Translations under genes and position numbers: made by a program
Source of the DNA: an uncultured Eubacteriales bacterium
Lineage (GTDB): Bacteria > Bacillota > Clostridia > Oscillospirales > CAG-272
Assembly: GCA_900545935.1 (NCBI GenBank)
Contig: URAP01000013.1
Location: 1 to 44,520 of the forward strand
Length of the DNA stretch: 44,520 nucleotides
Direction: 5' to 3'
Notes under the pieces: model-generated
What the model saw: the letters and a program-made list of their open reading frames with translations, nothing else
The model's database searches: none
What the model was told of the DNA's origin: nothing
Shown here: piece after piece, positions 41,280 to 44,520 of the stretch
How positions within the stretch are numbered: the first letter of the stretch is position 1
Layout: each line of letters starts with the position of its first letter

Positions 41280-43625
41280 TCAGAATTCAAGAAAGCTCAT
41301 TTCACCCGGAGCTGTGCGTATTCCGGTCTCGTCATCATACCAAGCGTCGTCAAGCACATACAGTCCGATATCCTCAAGATATTTCAGCGCCCCTTGCTCC
41401 TTGAGATAACCGTACATTCCGTTATACACCGATACGCTGTATCTTCCGGCATCTCTCAGCAGACGCTTTGTTTCGTCATACGAGCCTCCGCTGCAAAGCC
41501 TTGCAAATATCTCGGCTCCACCCTCCTTCGGGACAAGCACACCGCGCGTCAGACTGTCTATGACACGAAAGCTCTCGCCTGCAGTGCGAAATGCCGAGCT
41601 TATCGCGAATTCACTTTTTCGTGATCCGTTTCTGAATCCATTTCCGAGCAGATCGACGACAGTCAGCTCCTCGCTTATCTCCGGAAGCGGAAACTCATCA
41701 AGCCTTGAGAAGTTTCCTATGCTTTTTTCGGAAAATTTCGCGATCATTTCCGGGAGATTCGCCCGCTCGCGCTCAAAATATCTCCCGATATTTTCAAGTG
41801 AGTCAATATCAACACAATCGGTTAGAAGTCCTCTCGTGATCTCCGCCGCAGCCTTTATCTCGGGAAGCCTCGAAAGCTCCTCGTCAAGCTGCCATACAAA
41901 AACATCACCGCGCTCCGTCTCGCCGTTACGGTTACAGCGTCCCGCCGCTTGAAGAATGCTTCCGAGTCCGGCGAGACTTCTCACAACGCAAGGAAAGCTG
42001 ATGTTGATCCCCGCCTCGATAAGCGACGTTGAAACGCAAAAGAAAGGCTTTGACCGATCACGTGACTTTATCTCATCTATAAGCCGCAGGCGGTGCTCCG
42101 GATACATTCCTATACTCAGGTGAACGCTATCGATCCGTCCGCGCATCAGCTCGTAGATTCTCCTCGCCATCGGCTTTGTGTTCACTATCATAAGTACCGA
42201 ACCGTATTTTTCTATCAGCTCGGATACCCTATCCGCTGCGCTCTCGGCGGATAGCCTCTCCTGCGAATCATTATAAATATTCACGCGCTTCATAGACGAA
42301 AACAGCCGCCCCACATCACCGATGATCTCCGCAGACTCTGCGTCGAGTTTTGTCACCGGCTGCGTCGCCGTACACAAAACTACCGTACATCCGCAGAAGC
42401 ACGAGAGAAAATCCACCGCACACTCGAACAGCACCCGACATTTTATAGGCAGAGCCTGCACCTCGTCAAATATCAGAACGGAGCCGACAAGTGAGGACAT
42501 TCTCCGGGCATCCGTGTTGCTTCGACCGTATACGGCATCCATGAAGCGTACCATAGATGTAAGAACAATGTCGGCATCCCACCGCTCGGTAAGTCTCGTG
42601 TATTCGGCATAGCCTTCCGCATCGTCGGCGTCAAATATTACATTCGAGTGATGCTCGAGAATGTCAACCGTACCTCCGAGCGCATCACGAATATCACGCG
42701 CATTCTGATCAAGAATCGTATTAAACGGTATAATATAGAATATCCGTCCGATATCTTCACGCAAAGCCGCACGTTCAAGCGCAAATCTAAGGCTCGAGAA
42801 GGTTTTTCCTCCGCCTGTCGGCACGGTAAGGCGAAATACACCCCCGTTCTTCCCTGCGGCGGCGAGACACTCATCCGATATTCTTTTTCTTATTCGGTCT
42901 ATTTCGCTCACGCACGGGAAGCGAGCAAGAGTCCGGTTTAGCGACGAAAGCGCCGCACCCCAGTCGGGCATACCTCGTGCCGCAAACGGATCGGCTGAAT
43001 ACTCAAAGCACGCGCTGTCAAGCCTATCGGAATCTACAAGAGCACTGAGAATAAGTCGCGCAAGCAGACTGATAAATACAAGGCGGCGCTCGGGACGGCA
43101 TCTTTCCGTAAGCATTCCGAAAAATGCCGAAAATTCATCTGCCGATTCTGCAAAAAGCCTGTCAAGCTCATCAAGTCCCGCCGTTTCATTTAGAAAATTT
43201 TCTACCGCTTCTTCGTATCCGAGAGCACGCTTATCCTGCCCGAGCGCTTTCTTCAGAGTCTCCTCTCCGTTTTGCGCGATAACGTCCATCAGCCCGCCGT
43301 GATGACCGTAAATGACCATCGCGATTATCTGTGAGGCAAGCCTTTCTTGAGAGCGAGCTGCTTCGGAAGAATACCAGCGCTCATAAACAAAAATCGCGCC
43401 GGACGGCGCGTGATGAATTTCCCCGCGCCTATACTCTTCAGGAGCGTGTATATATAGATTAAATTGCTCGGTTCCCTTTCCGAGATCATGTAAAAGCCCG
43501 ACAAGATATCCGGTATTTCGGAATCCGACAGAGCTAAGGCGCGATGCGGTCAGCTCCGCCGTATTTCTGCTGTGAGCGGTGAGCGATTGTTCTGTTTGAG
43601 TTTGTCTGTTAAAATGTGCTGTCAT
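41280..43625 (-). CDS. cas3: HD nuclease-helicase Cas3, type I-C
   Basis: A protein of about 781 residues that unwinds and degrades DNA bound by Cascade. The N-terminal HD domain has LTAHSRNTAEL and the HD pair in GLLHDLGKGTEQF, then GEIHHAPSGA. The helicase has Walker A VPTGGGKTFSS, the DEAD-type box DEVQ in LIFDEVQALP, TATQP and a late QAAGRCNRNGE. The start is uncertain: ATG at 43625 has GAGAG at 10 nt, while ATGs at 43634 and 43649 are also in frame but poorly spaced from an SD and very near the predicted transcript start. It is first in the operon. Confidence 0.94.
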   Translation of the reverse strand: MTAHFNRQTQTEQSLTAHSRNTAELTASRLSSVGFRNTGYLVGLLHDLGKGTEQFNLYIHAPEEYRRGEIHHAPSGAIFVYERWYSSEAARSQERLASQIIAMVIYGHHGGLMDVIAQNGEETLKKALGQDKRALGYEEAVENFLNETAGLDELDRLFAESADEFSAFFGMLTERCRPERRLVFISLLARLILSALVDSDRLDSACFEYSADPFAARGMPDWGAALSSLNRTLARFPCVSEIDRIRKRISDECLAAAGKNGGVFRLTVPTGGGKTFSSLRFALERAALREDIGRIFYIIPFNTILDQNARDIRDALGGTVDILEHHSNVIFDADDAEGYAEYTRLTERWDADIVLTSMVRFMDAVYGRSNTDARRMSSLVGSVLIFDEVQALPIKCRVLFECAVDFLSCFCGCTVVLCTATQPVTKLDAESAEIIGDVGRLFSSMKRVNIYNDSQERLSAESAADRVSELIEKYGSVLMIVNTKPMARRIYELMRGRIDSVHLSIGMYPEHRLRLIDEIKSRDRSKPFFCVSTSLIEAGINISFPCVVRSLAGLGSILQAAGRCNRNGETERGDVFVWQLDEELSRLPEIKAAAEITRGLLTDCVDIDSLENIGRYFERERANLPEMIAKFSEKSIGNFSRLDEFPLPEISEELTVVDLLGNGFRNGSRKSEFAISSAFRTAGESFRVIDSLTRGVLVPKEGGAEIFARLCSGGSYDETKRLLRDAGRYSVSVYNGMYGYLKEQGALKYLEDIGLYVLDDAWYDDETGIRTAPGEMSFLEF

Positions 43626-43661
43626 TTTGTGCATTCTCTCAATTACCATCTCTTCACCAAG

Positions 43662-43691
43662 ATTATAATACTTATATTCGTATTTTGTCAA
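43662..43691 (-). promoter_or_regulatory. sigma-A promoter of the cas operon
   Basis: On the minus strand TTGACA (43691-43686) and TATAAT (43667-43662) are 18 nt apart. The start is near 43655, giving a leader of only 20-30 nt before cas3. All seven cas genes can be read from it. Confidence 0.75.
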
Positions 43692-43807
43692 CATATATTT
43701 AATTTTGCAAGCAATTTTGGCACAATACACAACCGTTTATCGCTGTTTTTTGTCGAATTCGCTGCATAATGTTCCGATAAGCTTGAATATTGCAGAGCAT
43801 GAAGCAC

Positions 43808-43925
43808 TTTGGTATTGTTCCAACAGAAAACTGCACAACGAAGCGTTGTGCGTTCGCTAATATGCCCGCCGAAATCAAAAATATATTTCACCGACGCAAA
43901 AGTTGTATTGCGCCTCCGGTGAAGT
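43808..43925. repeat. cluster of hairpins, possible palindromic repeat element
   Basis: In the 43692-44126 interval three hairpins follow closely: TTGG/CCAA (43809-43823), GCACAACG/CGTTGTGC (43833-43851, 3-nt loop) and TTCACCG/CGGTGAA (43889-43925) with an inner CGCAA/TTGCG. The last is followed on the minus strand by ATATATTTTT and could terminate transcription there. The form suggests an interspersed palindromic element rather than a gene. Nothing else is evident in the interval except a weak TATAAT at 44082-44087. Confidence 0.4.
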
Positions 43926-44126
43926 GCTCATTTGTTGTAAAGTCAAGCTTTTTTGTTTCGATCTGATTCAAACAAGCGAAAAAAAGTCGTGAACAACCTT
44001 ATCACGAAAGAGAAAACTACCCGAAAGCGCTCGAATTTCAACAAGCGGAAGGATGTACCGAATTTACCCCATTGTGTATTGTATAATATAGGCAGATGTG
44101 ATAAAATAAATAAAAAGGAGAGCGTT

Positions 44127-44520
44127 ATGGCGAAAAGAATTGTATTTGAAGCGATAAAAGCAAAGCCGTATGTCGCGGCGCATGAGATAGAATTTGAATG
44201 GAATAAAGGATTAAATGTCAAGCAAAAGCAAAAGAACATTGCCGCTGTTCACGCGTCCTTTCTTGAAAAATATCCTGATAAAAGGATTCTGGAGATTTCG
44301 AGCAAATCAACGCAGGATGGCGGAAGTGAGCTAAGCGCATTTAATTTGCAAAAATTTGTACCGAGTCTCGGAAAAAGCATACCGGTTGAAAATGTTTTTC
44401 AGGGCTCAAAGGTTTTTGAAAGCATCGCAGACAACCCGAAAAACATCCCTTCGCTGTATACATTGCCCCCGCTCGAAGCGAAAAGAGAGGCGGCAAAGCA
44501 CGGCAGGATCGTCGGATTTA
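44127..44520 (+). CDS. DarT1-associated NADAR-like antitoxin (partial, runs off window)
   Basis: The first 131 codons of a gene; the 3' end is outside. AAGGAG lies 6-7 nt before the ATG. The product starts MAKRIVFEAIKAKPYVAAHE, then has LEISSKSTQDGGSELSAFNLQ, VENVFQGSKVFES and SLYTLPPLEAKREAAK with HGRIVGF at the edge. This order matches, as I recall it, the NADAR-domain antitoxins paired with DarT1, which remove ADP-ribose from guanine in DNA. The gene lies beside the CRISPR-Cas locus, as expected of a defence system. A darT gene should lie just right of the window. The call is from memory of the family. Confidence 0.55.
   Translation, partial: MAKRIVFEAIKAKPYVAAHEIEFEWNKGLNVKQKQKNIAAVHASFLEKYPDKRILEISSKSTQDGGSELSAFNLQKFVPSLGKSIPVENVFQGSKVFESIADNPKNIPSLYTLPPLEAKREAAKHGRIVGF

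Noticed and set aside
43943..44239. A 98-codon hydrophobic minus-strand frame at the right edge
   Set aside because: It overlaps the start of the NADAR-like gene in antisense; hydrophobicity comes from the Lys-rich codons on the other strand.

Overview
This window looks like chromosomal DNA of a spore-forming, Gram-positive gut-type Clostridia, probably Oscillospiraceae/Ruminococcaceae. The evidence is a mid-range G+C content, strong SD sequences, TTGACA/TATAAT promoters with 17-nt spacers, SpoVM, a cysteine-rich spore-type protein, an N-terminal dockerin on a glycosidase-like protein, two GlyRS/FtsH-type housekeeping genes, and a type I-C CRISPR-Cas locus. The placement is inference from gene content; no marker gene allows a firm name.

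Left part (1-22.3 kb) is mainly housekeeping. A tRNA-Arg cut by the window edge is followed by a truncated tRNA-Arg copy, a divergent LCP-family gene, single-subunit glycyl-tRNA synthetase, an SMI1/KNR4 protein and an OmpR-type two-component pair on the minus strand. Then comes a lipid operon fakB-fakA-plsY-dagK-plsC, which could take free fatty acid through acyl-phosphate to phosphatidic acid. It is followed by ftsH, an HdeD-like membrane protein, a Zn_peptidase_2 membrane protease, an NSS sodium symporter, a second fakB/DegV, a tiny zinc-ribbon gene on the minus strand, and a second fakA. A secreted dockerin plus GH99-like protein closes this part.

Middle part (22.3-34.5 kb). A minus-strand nuclease-like/winged-helix protein of unknown function has, just upstream and divergent, a very well-formed 72-nt structured RNA with its own promoter and intrinsic terminator; this pair is the best candidate here for something undescribed. 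After tRNA-Ser(GCT) come a spore-type Cys-rich gene, uppP, a GH38 alpha-mannosidase, a membrane zinc-ribbon protein, a trigger-factor-like lipoprotein preceded by a 41-residue membrane protein, the 26-residue spoVM, a PHP-type histidinol phosphatase with a structured leader, and the mntP and guaB pair. The guaB product is very close in sequence to the Tritrichomonas foetus type of IMP dehydrogenase. tRNA-Gln(TTG) follows.

Right part (34.6-44.5 kb) is a defence island. A 16-repeat type I-C array has its leader on the right, next to a full cas3-cas5-cas8c-cas7-cas4-cas1-cas2 operon on the minus strand. The right edge holds a plus-strand gene running out of the window whose product resembles the DarT1-associated NADAR antitoxin family. 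Hairpin-rich DNA separates it from cas3.
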